From Cycas panzhihuaensis (Eukaryota; Cycadophyta): 64,000 nucleotides of DNA. The DNA is taken from assembly GCA_023213395.1 (NCBI GenBank), contig CM041465.1, positions 157,673,741 to 157,737,740 of the forward strand. The letters run 5' to 3'. A program made the position numbers and the translations under genes. This document shows, one piece after another, positions 1 through 10,400 of this stretch (positions within the stretch are counted from its first letter, which is position 1; the number at the start of each line of letters is the position of its first letter). Under the pieces are notes generated by a model. That model was not told where the DNA came from, searched no databases, and was given only the letters and a program-made list of their open reading frames with translations.

Positions 1-1728
1 ACTTGAACCTTCCACTTCATCTTACATTACTCCTACACTTAGACCGTAAGATATTGAGGTTCATGCCACATCATTTCGAAGTTACCTAAGTGGTACACTC
101 AAACTAAGCACAGGATGGTCATATCATTGAAGGAAACGTCCATCAAAGTATCGAAGAAACAAACTTTGCACTTATGGTGAAGTGCTTTCTATTGATGAGC
201 CTACTACCTTTGCGGAGGCTTCACAAAGTGACAGCTTGGAAAGTCGCCATGGATGAGGAGATTCAATCCATTCACAAGAATGGTACTTGGGACTTGGTCG
301 AATTGCCTCCACACAAACAGTAATCATTGTAAATGGGTCTACAAGACCAAATTTCATTCTGATGGGACACTCAAGCGACATAAAGCAAGACTTGTAGCAA
401 AGGGGTTCAAACAAAAGGAAGGAATTGATTACGAGGAGACCTTTGCACCGTAGCAAACATGAACACCATCGGACTTCTTTTGGCCTTAGTGCACAATGCA
501 AATGGCCCACGTATCAGATGGACGTGAAGAGCGCCTTCCTCAACGACGATCTTCAAGAGGAGGTATACTTGGAGCAACCTCCTGGTTACAAGGAACAAGG
601 TAAGGAGCATTTGGTATGTCGCCTCAAGAAGGCTTTGTATGGCTTGAAGCAAGCTCCAGGGCATGGTACGCAAAAATCGATGAATACTTTTTGAGACATG
701 GGTTTCATCGATCCACATCTGATCCAAACTTGTACATCAAGCATGAACATCACCATGTCATTTATATTGCCTTGTATGTAGATGACTTAGTGATCACGGG
801 TGATGACACTAAGCTCATGAATGTTCTCCAGGATGATTTGAAGAGAAGTTTTGAGATGACTGATCTTGGACTTCTCCATTACTTTCTAGGCTTTGAGGTA
901 TGGCAAACCAAAGCTATATCTTCATTTCCCAAGCAAAATATTCTTGGGACATCTTGCAGAGATTCGGGATGCACAATCGCAAGAGGCGCCTACTACACCC
1001 ATGGAGAACGGCACCAAGCTTTCTCTTAATGAGGAAGTTGAACGAGCAGATTCCACTCTTTATCGACAGTTGATTGGTAGCTTGATATATCTCACCAACA
1101 CTCGTCCAGACATCTCATTTGCCGTTGGGATGTGCTTTCGCCGTGTCTCAACCCAATCAGAAGCATTGGCAAGCAGCAAAACGCATACTCAAGTATATCA
1201 AAGGAACATTGCAGCTTGGACTTGAGTATGTACATAAGGAGAGCTTCACTTTGGAGGGGTTCTCCGATTCGATTAAGGTGATGCCGGGATAGCAGAAATC
1301 TACTTGGTTCTTGTTTCACCCTTGGTTCAACAACTGTTTCATGGAGTTGCAAGAAGCAACCAAATGTTACCTTGTCCTCCATCAGGCAGTACAAAAAGCC
1401 GCAGCTGACTTGTGAGGCTATCTGGCTTCGACGGATTCTTGGTGAGCTTGGATTTCAGCAGCAGCTGACCAGCATTCATTGTGACAATCAGAGTGTCCTC
1501 AAGCTAACTAAGAATCCAGTCTTCCACGCACGGACCAAGCATATTGAAGTTCACCACCATTTCATCAGGGAGCATGTACACAGTGGTGAGATCACTCTTC
1601 AATATCGACCAACGGAGCAACAGACGGTAGATATCTTTACCAAGCCACTTGGTAGAGACAAATTTGTAAAATTTAGAGATGGTCTTGGAGTCCGACTCAA
1701 CATTATAAACAATAAGGGGGGGTGTTAA
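1..1728 (+). pseudogene. A1 pol remnant: reverse transcriptase and RNase H
   Basis: Decayed 3' part of a Copia polyprotein. The RT N-terminus ([20 protein letters not shown]) starts near 250, the active site YVDD is at 775-786, and RNase H follows with RPDISFAVG near 1110 and CDNQSVLKLTKN near 1480, ending in a TAA at 1726-1728 just inside the LTR. Reading passes between frames several times (near 320, 450, 650, 930, 1200 and 1390), so no product is possible. The frame breaks are mostly one- or two-base indels relative to A2 and A3. Confidence 0.88.
1713..1722 (+). other. A1 polypurine tract
   Basis: Purine run TAAGGGGGGG directly before the LTR start TGTTAAACC; the plus-strand DNA priming site of the element. 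Seen directly; the role is known for the class. Confidence 0.85.
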
Positions 1729-2262
1729 ACCTCATGGTTTACCTTATGTTTATAATGTTAAGCTAATGTATTTTCTATTCTTGTATTATGTGTGCACTTT
1801 TGCACTTTTGTACTTTAGGTGTAACTTTATCACTTAAGTGATAAAGTACACACCCACTTTATGTCTAGTGACATAACGTTGTCACTTAAGGGTCAAATGA
1901 CCCCCTTGCACTTTTGCTCACATGAGCTCCCAATGGACACTTGTCCTACATGCAAGCATGCATTGCATGATTGACACTTGTCAATCATGCAATAGCCTTT
2001 GGTCTCTCATCTTCTCCTATTTAAAGAGGCCTCTCTTCATTGTTGCAAATCTAAGGAGGAGGAGCTCATTGTTATTCTGTCAGTTTGCTAATCAAGCTGA
2101 AGCATTCTTTGGTGGTTGGACTAATTCCAACTCCCATTCATGGTATCTTGATCTTGCTCCTATTTCTCTTTGTGTTCTTTATGTTTTATGCTTCATGCAT
2201 TTGTGATATTGTGCTTTTACTTATGATCTTGGGACTAATGTGGCTTAATGCCCATTTTCCCA
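1723..2262 (+). repeat. A1 3' LTR (540 bp)
   Basis: Starts TGTTAAACC and ends CCATTTTCCCA. It carries the family-A landmarks: the palindrome TTATCACTTAAGTGATAA at 1827-1844, a long hairpin at 1962-1993 whose sequence differs from other copies but still pairs perfectly, and a TATTTAAAG promoter-like box near 2018. It is more diverged from the other family-A LTRs than they are from each other. Confidence 0.9.
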
Positions 2263-3500
2263 TCTTGCCTAGTCTGAGTCAGTGTACCAAGTTAAATGAG
2301 TTGTTCCTCGACTGCTATAGTGAATACCATAGGATTTTGTCCCTTGCAAGTATCGTAGAATATGCTTGCTTGGTTTTCAATGAGATTCTTTTGGTGCAGA
2401 CATGAATCTTGAGACTAGCCCCACAACAAATACTATGTTTCATCGAGTTGAGGCAAGATATATAAGATTTTTGACTAGTTCCCTGTAAAGGGTCTCATTC
2501 ACTGGTTTTCCATCTAGGTCAACAGTCAACTTAGTTCTAGTGCACATAGATGTTGAGGATGGTTTGTAGTTTGTCATGTTGAAATCTTCTAGTATCTAAG
2601 CTATATATTTGCTTTGATGCATGAAGATTCCATCTTCCTGTTTATGAATCTCTATCCTTAGGTAATAGTGAATTTCCTCTAGATTTGTCATTTCGAAGGT
2701 CTTTGACAGTTGGAGTTGTAAGTAATTGATCTAGCTGGTGTTGCTTCGAGTAAGTATCAGGTCATCCACATACAATACGAGAATAGTGATTCAGTCATTC
2801 TTGTCGACGTGAATGTAATGTCTAGAATTTGTATCTGATCGTTTCATTCTAAGACTTCGTAGGTAGGAGCCAAACTTAGCGTACTAGGACTTGGGAGCTT
2901 GTTTTAGACCATAAAGGGCTTTGTTAAGTTTGCAGACGAGATGTTCTTGTCCCTTGGATTCCATCTTCCTGCTTATGAATCTCTATCCCTAGGTAATAGT
3001 GAATTTCCTCTAGATCTGTCATTTCGAAGGTCTTTGACAATTGGAGTTGTAAGGAATTGATCCAACTGGTGTTGCTTCCAATAAGTATTAGGTCATCCAC
3101 ATACAATACAACAATAGTGATCCAGTCATTCTTGTCGACATGAATGTAAAGTTTGAAATATGCATCTGATTATTTCATTCTAAGACTTTGTAGGTAGGAG
3201 TCAAACTTAGCGTAGTAGGACTTAGGAGGTTGTTTCAACCCATAAAGGGCTTTGTTAAGTTTGTAGACGAGATGTTCTTGTCCCTTGGATATAAGGTTTC
3301 TCCATGTATACTTCTTCTTGAAGATCTCCATTGAGAAAGGCTCCTTTAACATCCATATGATACATAGGCCAGTTATTTTGTCCAGCTAAAGCAATCACTG
3401 CTCTGAGTGCTTTTATTTTATTGACAGGAGCAAAGGTTTCTTCATAATCTATCCCTTGAGTTTGAGAGTATCCCATTGCTGCAAGTTGGGCATTGCATTT
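2263..3500 (-). pseudogene. B pol: RNase H start and RT with an internal tandem duplication
   Basis: From 3476 downward the minus strand reads the RT N-terminal region ([19 protein letters not shown], then the MDVKGAFLNGDLQEEVYMEK motif), then LVYKLNKALYGLKQPP and LYVDDLILIGSN. A 331-bp segment holding KALYGLKQ and YVDD is then repeated (2626-2956 and 2957-3287), giving two active-site motifs at 2761-2772 and 3092-3103. Since 331 is not a multiple of three, the second copy is out of frame. Below 2590 come RNase H residues (RYLQGTKSYGIHY, TWYTDSD) until the A1 insertion. Confidence 0.85.
2626..3287. repeat. 331-bp tandem direct duplication inside the B RT
   Basis: Copy 1 is 2626-2956 and copy 2 is 2957-3287; both start GATTCCATCTTCCTG and end GATGTTCTTGTCCCTTG. 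I count about thirty differences by eye, so the duplication is old, much older than a sequencing or assembly artefact would be. Confidence 0.9.
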
Positions 3501-3949
3501 TGCAATTTTTCTTAATTTTGTACAACCATCGAGACTGAATGATAAGTTTATCTTGTGGTGGATCTATTAGATCCCAGGTTCTATTATTTAAAATTGACTC
3601 CATTTCTTCATTCATTGCCTTGTTCTAGTGAGGATCATTTTGAGCTTTGTCAAAATGAGATATGATGATGTGCAGTAAGGTCGTGGTGAGTTTGACTTTT
3701 GGTTCTTCTCCCTTCCTGCATAAGATCTGGATTTATTCATGATTCCTCCATTGTTTTTAGGTATCATTTTGGTACTTTCTTCTATGATGGAGTAGAAGAT
3801 TGATCCAAATTGTTGATGACGTTATTTTGCTCGGATGATTTGGATTCCTGATCTGGAGTTTCACCAGAGACACTTGGAGTGATGTCTTGTGGAGTTGCAT
3901 TTATAGTTACTTGGTGTTCATCTTGTGATTCCTCTGAGCGAGGTTGAGT
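3501..3949 (-). pseudogene. B pol: degraded integrase-RT linker
   Basis: Between the RT (from 3500) and the end of the recognisable integrase (3950) the minus strand holds a stop-ridden stretch. It reads as the low-complexity, Ser/Pro/Glu-rich linker usual between integrase and RT in Copia elements. The opening of the RT (NNRTWDLIDPPQ-like) lies at about 3550-3600. No intact ORF remains. Confidence 0.6.
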
Positions 3950-5240
3950 TCAACTTGGGATAGCAATATTGTCTGGTTGAATAGAGGCGGAAGTCATATT
4001 ATCGTGAGTTGCTTCAAATGTTTCATTGAAGTGTACATCTCTACTGGGATTGATCTTGTTGATCAATGGATCTAGACATCGATATGCCTTGAAGACTTCA
4101 CTATGTCCTACAAGGATGCACTTTTTGCTTTTGTCATCTAATTTCTTTCTCTTCTCAGCTGGAATATGCATGTAGACTGTGGACCCCAATATTCAAAGAT
4201 AAGAGGCATTAGGTTTCTGACCTAACCAAGCTTCTTCAGGAGTCATGCTTTTTAGAGCTTTGGTTGGACTTCTATTGAGAAGATAAACAATGACGTTAGC
4301 TGCTTCGACCCAATATTTGTTGCTTATTCCTTTTTGTTTCAGAAGAGATTGAGTCATTTCTGTTATGGTCTGATTTTTCCTCTCAGCCACTCCATTGGTT
4401 TGAGGAGTGCAGGGTGTTGTGAACTGCTTTTGTATGCCATTTTTCCTCCAATAATGTAAGAATTCATTAGAAGTGAATTCTCCACTATTATTGGTCCTTA
4501 GGCATTTGATGTAGCATCCATTTTCCCATTCAACTTTGGCTTTGAAGTTGAGGAAGGTATCAAACACATCTGATTTTAGTTTAAGAAAATAAACCTAGAT
4601 CTTTCTCGTACAATCATCTATGAAGGTCAAATAGTAACAAGCACCTTTCACAGAGGGTGGTGTGAATGGACCACATAGATCACTATGAATTAGCTGAAGT
4701 TTGCATGTTGCCCTAGTAGTACTAGGGGAAAACTGTAGTCCATGCACCATATCATGTTTGCTTAACAAAGATAGAGCATCATAAGATAGATAACCATAGC
4801 ACAAATGCCAAAGTTTGTCATTATCAACATTGTTTGTTACATGAAGGGCATAGTGAATTGGTATGGCAAGAAATTTATACAATCCATTGGTTTTGATGCC
4901 TTCACCAGTCACTTTGTTCCCTTTATATTTGTCAAAGATAACACATCCATCGCCATCAAACAGGACTTGAAGCTTGTTGTCGATCAGCTGGGAGACAGAT
5001 AATAGATTTTTGGTCACCCTGGTACATAAAGCACATGTCCAACTTTTTCAATATTTCTGTCTGGCATGGCAACAAATACAGTTCCGTGTCCTTGTATAGG
5101 ATGAGTGGTGTCGTCCCCGAGCTCAACTGATCCAGAATTTTGATGAGGACTTATGTTGTTGAACCAAGTTTGTTTGCGGGTAATGTTCTTTGAGGCTCCC
5201 GAGTCTATAAACCAATCGTCTTGACTCTTGTTTCGTAAAG
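3950..5240 (-). pseudogene. B pol: GAG-pre-integrase and integrase
   Basis: The minus strand reads, in order, MTKNLLSVSQLIDNKLQVLF (end of the protease-like region), DKLWHLCYGYLSYDALSLLS (GAG-pre-integrase HHCC region), IHSDLCGPF (first catalytic Asp), LRTNNSGEFTSNEF (the second Asp position reads Asn), TPQTNGVAERKNQTI (catalytic Glu) and the SPTKALKSMTPEEAW / CILVGHSEVFKAYR C-terminal part. Breaks lie near 4190 and 4595. Replacement of the second Asp by Asn would inactivate DNA joining even without the frame breaks. Confidence 0.87.
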
Positions 5241-6182
5241 TTGAGGAGAGCGGTCACAAATGTGGTCTCTTCTTCTTCTGTCTCAGTCGACTTATTTTTC
5301 TCAAGTTGCCCTGAGTAGCTCCTTGAAGATATAGTCCCCCTTTCTAGATCAACTTTATGATGGCGACAATTGGTGGTGTAATGGCCTGTTTTGCCACTGT
5401 AGAAGTAGATGACTTGGTCATTGAATTGTCCTCCAAAGTATTGCTGCGTGGCAGGGCATGGGAAGGATCGTCCTCTTCTAGGGATGTAGTTTGTAGGTCA
5501 TCATCTCCCTTGATCAGACCCACGAAAATTTCCTCTAGTGGTGATGCATGCCCCTGCCTCGAATATTCACTCTGGATGAAAATGCATTCCCTAACTCATT
5601 CTCTAAGCTTGCTTCTATTTGTTCATGATGCAAGAGTTGTCCACAAACGATGATGAATGAGGGTTGGACAATTTTTGCTGTCATCTTGTAAGAGGTGACA
5701 AAGTTTCTAAATTAGGAAGGAAGTTTGTGTATTCTGAGATCAATAAGGTCACCATCATAATAGTTAACTCCAATAAACAATAGGTTCTCATGTAGCAGCT
5801 TGAATTGTTCAAGGAAGGTGGTGAAATCCTCTGACTCTGAGATCCTTAGAACAACCATTTGGTATTTTAGGGCCATGATGCGTGCAATGTTTTTTTAAGC
5901 ATATAATGTCCTTAGAGTAGTCCACGCTTTATGGGGAGTGGTAGCACTAGCTATATGAGTCAGGATGGCATCATCAACCAACAAGGTTATGGAGGCAAGT
6001 GTAAGACCTTTCTGTTCTAGGTATGTCTTCTTTCCTGCAACATCTATTGGTTCAGGCTTGATGTTCTCCATCTGGTCCCAGGCACCCTGAGCCACAAGGA
6101 TAGATCTCATCTTGGTCTTCCATGATTCATAGTTGTCTCCGGTGAGATTTTCGAACTTGGAAAGTCAAAGAGAGGAGGCCAT
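5241..6182 (-). pseudogene. B gag (UBN2 type) with a damaged zinc knuckle
   Basis: Starts at the ATG complementary to 6180-6182 (MASSL, then a stop, then LSKFENLTGDNYESWKTKM). It continues in the 71-codon ORF 5895-6110 (ILVAQGAWDQMENIKPEP, ILTHIASATTPHKAWTTLRTLY), which is typical Copia capsid protein. Near 5370 is the nucleocapsid knuckle YFYSGKTGHYTTNCRHH: the first two Cys of CX2CX4HX4C have become Tyr and Ser. Several frameshifts lie between these parts. A short protease-like region (the end of a D-S/T-G-A-S type segment) lies near 5200. Confidence 0.8.
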
Positions 6183-7280
6183 GGTAGGGTGAGTAAATTC
6201 TATCAAGTCTAGACATGGGATTGCCTAGATTCGTAGGCTTATTGAGAAAACTTCAGAAAAGATTTGAAACAGGTAACTTTGTGGTGCTAATTGCTAACCA
6301 CTACACTATGAGGCTTCGACGATCGGTTGGGCTCCCTATTCTAGGATGGGCTCAAGGTCCTATAGGGTCTTTATATACCTGAAGGTACATGGAGGCTTAA
6401 TTCCATGGTTGGGTTCTGTCTAAGGCTTGGTTTAGGAGTGTGATCTCCAATCCTTCATGCAAGAGACAGAAAAACCACAATGCGCTTAGCCCAAAATGAC
6501 AGATCCTCATTATGTTTATAGACCCCCAAAATAGGGTTTCTAAGGTTAGGAGCAAGTAAATGCCAAGCAACGTTATTTACCCGTGGAAAAGTAACAGAAA
6601 ATGGTGAAGATGAAGATATGAAATTGAGTACAGCAAGATGTGAAGAAATCACTTCCTCTTTTTTTTCTTTTTTGTTTTCAATGAAAATATTCAAATAAGA
6701 AATGAGGGATATAGTAGAAAGAAAATCTTCTACAGAGGGTTGTATAGACTACTATACGGAGCAATAAATGAGCCCAAAAATTGACTTTCTTGAAATTGGC
6801 TGAAATTGGTCTTGAATGAAAGGTCTTTGCGAAAGGATTCTGGATCTATAATCCGATATTTTATTGGACTTTTCAGTGAAGAGAAAATGTAGGTCAAAAC
6901 CTTGGGTGGCGGTTATGATTTTTGCAAATATTTGTTGATATTTTTTGAATCTGTAAAAAAATTACCCCTGAATCATATATCGACAGAAAGTTGGTGACGA
7001 GAGCTTTCAGATGATACCAAATTTGCTTGATCTAAATGTTTGTATGGTGAGAAATGAGCCAAAGAAGCCAGTGGTAGTCGTACAACTTCATGGACAATTT
7101 TAAGCAGGAAAATAACTGAATCTGATGTCGTGCCTTCAGTGAAAAATGACGAGACTATGGTGTATTTGTGTGTAAATTTTCGTGACGATCCGACAGAAAT
7201 TTTTTTGGCCGTATGATTGTACGAATCTGACCATACAGTCGTATGGAAACCCCTCAGAAGCATATTTAATCACACACAGG
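6183..7280 (-). other. B leader (about 1.1 kb, non-coding)
   Basis: Stretch between the primer site and the gag start of B. The small ORFs here (for example 6455-6694 and 6973-7263) have no recognisable domain and no counterpart in another element of the window. I see no gene. Confidence 0.65.
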
Positions 7281-7292
7281 GCTCTGGTACCA
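7281..7292 (-). promoter_or_regulatory. B primer-binding site
   Basis: The minus strand reads TGGTACCAGAGC immediately after the LTR end, a one-base variant of the initiator-Met primer site TGGTATCAGAGC used by the other Copia elements here. Confidence 0.88.
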
Positions 7293-7531
7293 TGTTAGAT
7301 CATAGAACCCAAGAGAAATAGTCACTTGATGAAAAAATCATGAACTCTCTTGTCTATTATGAAAGGCAGAGTACAAATTTATACATGAGGTCTCTAATAA
7401 CCCATTAGGGTTAGAAACAAGACTAACATAATACGTTACATTTATGTTACATCACTTTACATTAGATGTTATAGTTAAGCCGTCAATTATGGTACATTAA
7501 TATACAAAGGATAAGACATTATATTCTAACA
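7293..7531 (-). repeat. B 5' LTR (239 bp)
   Basis: On the minus strand it runs TGTTAGAATATAATG to GATCTAACA, with terminal inverted repeat TGTTAGA/TCTAACA. It is bounded by the primer site on one side and by gypsy LTR sequence on the other. Its partner LTR is outside the window. Confidence 0.85.
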
Positions 7532-8464
7532 AAAATTGATACCTATGCAGCCAAAGGTAGGAATGTATGATAGCTAAGGTTTGATATGATTAATAAATAC
7601 AGGAAACCGTCCAAAAGACTTTCAGAAAGAGGAATGAACAAGAACCAACAAACGACGAGCACAAAACACTCTGTGTTCTATCACAAGAACACATTATGGA
7701 CACTGAACGCATACAACACAGTTGAGGAACACACAGGGTATGGATGCGAAACGTTCAAGGCAGGAGGAAGCCATGAGGATGAGATCGTACAGACACGTGT
7801 GAAATGCTTAGTAAAGACAATGGTTAACCCAGGGCTAGGTATGAAGAGACATGCATTATGAAAAAGGGACGGTTGTGACTCTTGGTCAGAACCGTTCCCC
7901 AACAGGCACGCATGACCTATTTAAACCTGTTCATATGACTAAATTGATGTGAGAGCTGAGTTCAGTGATCTATTGGGGTTTGGACTGGTATAGACAAGCA
8001 ACAAAGCAATGTACGAATAATATTGTATGACAAAATGCCATGTAGACAATGATTTTGTTTAATGAAATACTAGAGTTACGAGGAACTTATGTCTTCTTTG
8101 TGTTTCTATTGATGTTATGATGAATGCATGATAATATATTGTGATTGTATTTATATTGTGGACTTATGTGGCATAGCATAATACCCTAACCTGTATGTTG
8201 ACCATGAGCCCAACCTAGACTACAATGGAAACCCTTGACAAGTGAATATCTCATTAGGGTAGTGAGAAGTCGACATTATGTCTTCTTTGTGTTTCTATTA
8301 ATGCGATGATGAATGCATGATAATATATTGTGATTGTATTTATATTGTGGACTTATGAGGCATATCATAATACCTGAACCCGTATGTTGACCATGAGCCC
8401 ACCCTAGACTATAGTGGAAACCGTTGACAAGTGAATATCTCATTAGGGCATTGAGAAGTCGACA
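7532..8464 (+). repeat. G1 5' LTR, first 27 bp missing, with a 189-bp duplication
   Basis: Matches the 3' LTR (24871-25644) from its 28th base on (ATTGATACCT... at 7535). It is longer than its partner because the last 189 bp are present twice (8087-8275 and 8276-8464). Both copies end at the LTR terminus AGTCGACA, against AGTCAACA in the 3' LTR. A TATTTAAA promoter-like box lies at about 7918. Confidence 0.85.
8087..8464 (+). repeat. 189-bp tandem duplication of the G1 LTR end
   Basis: Copies 8087-8275 and 8276-8464 both begin TTATGTCTTCTTTGTG and end GAGAAGTCGACA. The 3' LTR has one copy. The repeat ends exactly at the LTR/primer-site border. Confidence 0.92.
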
Positions 8465-8465
8465 T

Positions 8466-8478
8466 TGGTTCTGTTGCC
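8466..8478 (+). promoter_or_regulatory. G1 primer-binding site, tRNA-Asp-like (tentative)
   Basis: TGGTTCTGTTGCC follows the LTR end by one base. It agrees at 10 of 13 positions with TGGCGCCGTTGCC, the 3' end complement of plant tRNA-Asp used by Tat/Athila elements. The assignment is from general knowledge and the match is imperfect. Confidence 0.5.
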
Positions 8479-8721
8479 TAAGTCCACTAGCGGAGGGAAA
8501 AAGAAGTTGGAATCCTCTAAGCATAAAGATCAAGTCACCCTGGTTGTCGCAGTGGTGGCAGGCTCTAACTAAGCCTCGATATCCATTGAGACCTTGTAAT
8601 ACCACCTAAACGACCTTTGAAGGTAGAGGAGTCACAGACAAAACCTAAGGGGATAACAGAGTCAAGTAGACAAAGAGCTTTAAGATGGTCAAAAGAGAAA
8701 TAATTAAAGAGGGCAAGGAGA

Positions 8722-10400
8722 TTGACTCTGAGAAAAAGGGAAGATCAAATACAAGCAATGGAAGGATCTGAGGCAAATGGCACACAGGCACCCCACAATA
8801 TAAAAAATGAAGGCCAAGGGGAGCCAATGACAATCACACCTACTCCAGAGAAGTGTTACAAATTTGATACAGAGGAAGGAATTGAAGAAGGAAGAGAAGA
8901 GACTCTTAATAAAGGAAAAGAAATAAAAACCCTCATAGAGGAATCAAGTCTAGACTCTACTTCGAAGGATCTAAGTGACAATGAAGAGAAGGTGGAGGAA
9001 GGTCCATAGGCTTATTGGTAGAATCATAAGGCAATTATTTGAGGACCCACCATGGAGAAGTTCGAATCAATCATTCCTGGTAACAACACCGGTAGCAGTA
9101 GAGATACTAGGAATTCCAAGAATTATACAATTAAAAACACCAATTCAAAATCCCCTATTTTGGGGAGAGAACTATGGAGAAGAGATACCATTGAGGGGAC
9201 CATACAAGAAATTTTTGGAGGGAGAAGGGATAACCCCACCACAAAAGGGGAAGCAAGTAAATAGTTTAAAAATGGCACATCGTAAAGAATTTAGAAAACT
9301 TATCTTTGATGATACTACATACACAACCAAACATATATATCTTTTCTAAAGATTGATAAACCTCGAGAAAATTATTGTTGAGACAAAAATTAAAGAAATG
9401 TTTGCCTATTCATTGAGGGGTGTACCACTAGCTTGGTACAAACAACTGGATCCATTGAAGCCATGTAACGGGATAAAGAAAGAATTTGAGGAAATTTTTT
9501 AAAAATATTGAAATAATGGCATAATAGAGCTAACTCTAAGGGAGATCCAATAGAAGTCGAGAGAATTAGTACTAACATACAAAAGCATAATTGATGTGAT
9601 AGCATCTGTAATGACAAAAAGGGAAAAGATCACATATCTAAGTATGAGGACTTTTTTTGTAAAGGGGTTAAACACTAAATTGAGAAATGCAATGGCTTCA
9701 CATCCGTTAAAATCATACAAACATGCCCAAGAGTTAGCATTGGACTTCTAAAAAGAAATTGATACTAAGAGGATAACATATGATCTCCTTGTTACGGGAC
9801 TTCAAGAAGGAATAAATGAATTGAAAAGTCAGAACTTTAATAGACCCCTCTTCCAAGTGACAAAATTAGGGGAAAATTTGGAAGTTGAAGCCTTAAGGAA
9901 AGAAGTTGCAAGGCTAAAGCTATAGGAGTAGAAAACTCAAGAAAATATTAAGGAACAATCAACTAAGCATCACATAAAGGAGGCCTTGATTGAGAAATGG
10001 TGCTACATATGTGAAGAAAATACACACTCTACCAAAGAATGTGAGTGTAATGAAAGGACAAGGAAACAAAATAGTTGGTTGCATATTTATGATTAGAATA
10101 CCCATAATACCTGAGAATGTTATTACAACGCTAGAGGCACAAACTCAAGTGGAAGGGGATGGGGAAGAAATAACCCTATCGCTAGAACAATTTATACTAC
10201 TCGCACACAGCTGGAAAATTCAAAGAAAAAACCTCTGTTAGGAAGATGCTTGGTATGTCTAGAATATGGGCATTGGAAATTGGACTGCCCAATGGCAAAA
10301 TTACAAAAAGAATGCCCATACTTCTACAAAAACTACGGACCAAGTACTCACATAACAGAGGAATGTATGGACAAAGGTAAAGCTCTTAATAGAGTTACAA
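8722..10400 (+). pseudogene. G1 gag (capsid and zinc knuckles)
   Basis: An acidic N-terminal part (ORF 8722-9009, EEGIEEGREETLNKGKE) runs by frameshift into a capsid region. It reads FAYSLRGVPLAWYKQLDPLK at about 9400-9460, the AxxWYxxL signature of the retrotransposon gag domain, then FVKGLNTKLRNAM near 9660. A coiled coil (EALRKEVARLKL, near 9900) precedes CYICEENTHSTKEC at 10001-10042 and CLVCLEYGHWKLDC at 10247-10288, both full CX2CX4HX4C knuckles. A third, degenerate knuckle lies around 10310-10365. In-frame stops occur throughout. Confidence 0.82.

Larger units (their letters stand above)
1..2262 (+). mobile_element. Copia family-A element A1, 3' half (5' half outside window)
   Basis: Ty1/copia LTR retrotransposon entering from the left edge. 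The window starts inside its pol gene, at the point equivalent to about 16829 of A2, the closest relative here. RT and RNase H are followed by a G-rich polypurine tract and the 3' LTR, which ends at 2262. Minus-strand coding sequence of another Copia element (B) resumes at 2263, in the middle of its RNase H, so A1 inserted into B. The expected 5-bp target copy on the right is TCTTG (2263-2267); the left copy is off the window. Confidence 0.9.
2263..7531 (-). mobile_element. Copia element B, reverse strand (3' end off window)
   Basis: Ty1/copia element read right to left: 5' LTR 7293-7531, primer site 7281-7292, leader, gag from 6182, protease/integrase, RT and the start of RNase H, which is cut at 2263 by A1. 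To its right, gypsy G1 resumes inside its 5' LTR without the first 27 bases, so B sits in the LTR of G1. The bases AAAAT at 7532-7536 should be its right-hand target copy. The left copy, B's 3' LTR and the first 27 bases of the G1 LTR should lie left of the window. Confidence 0.85.
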
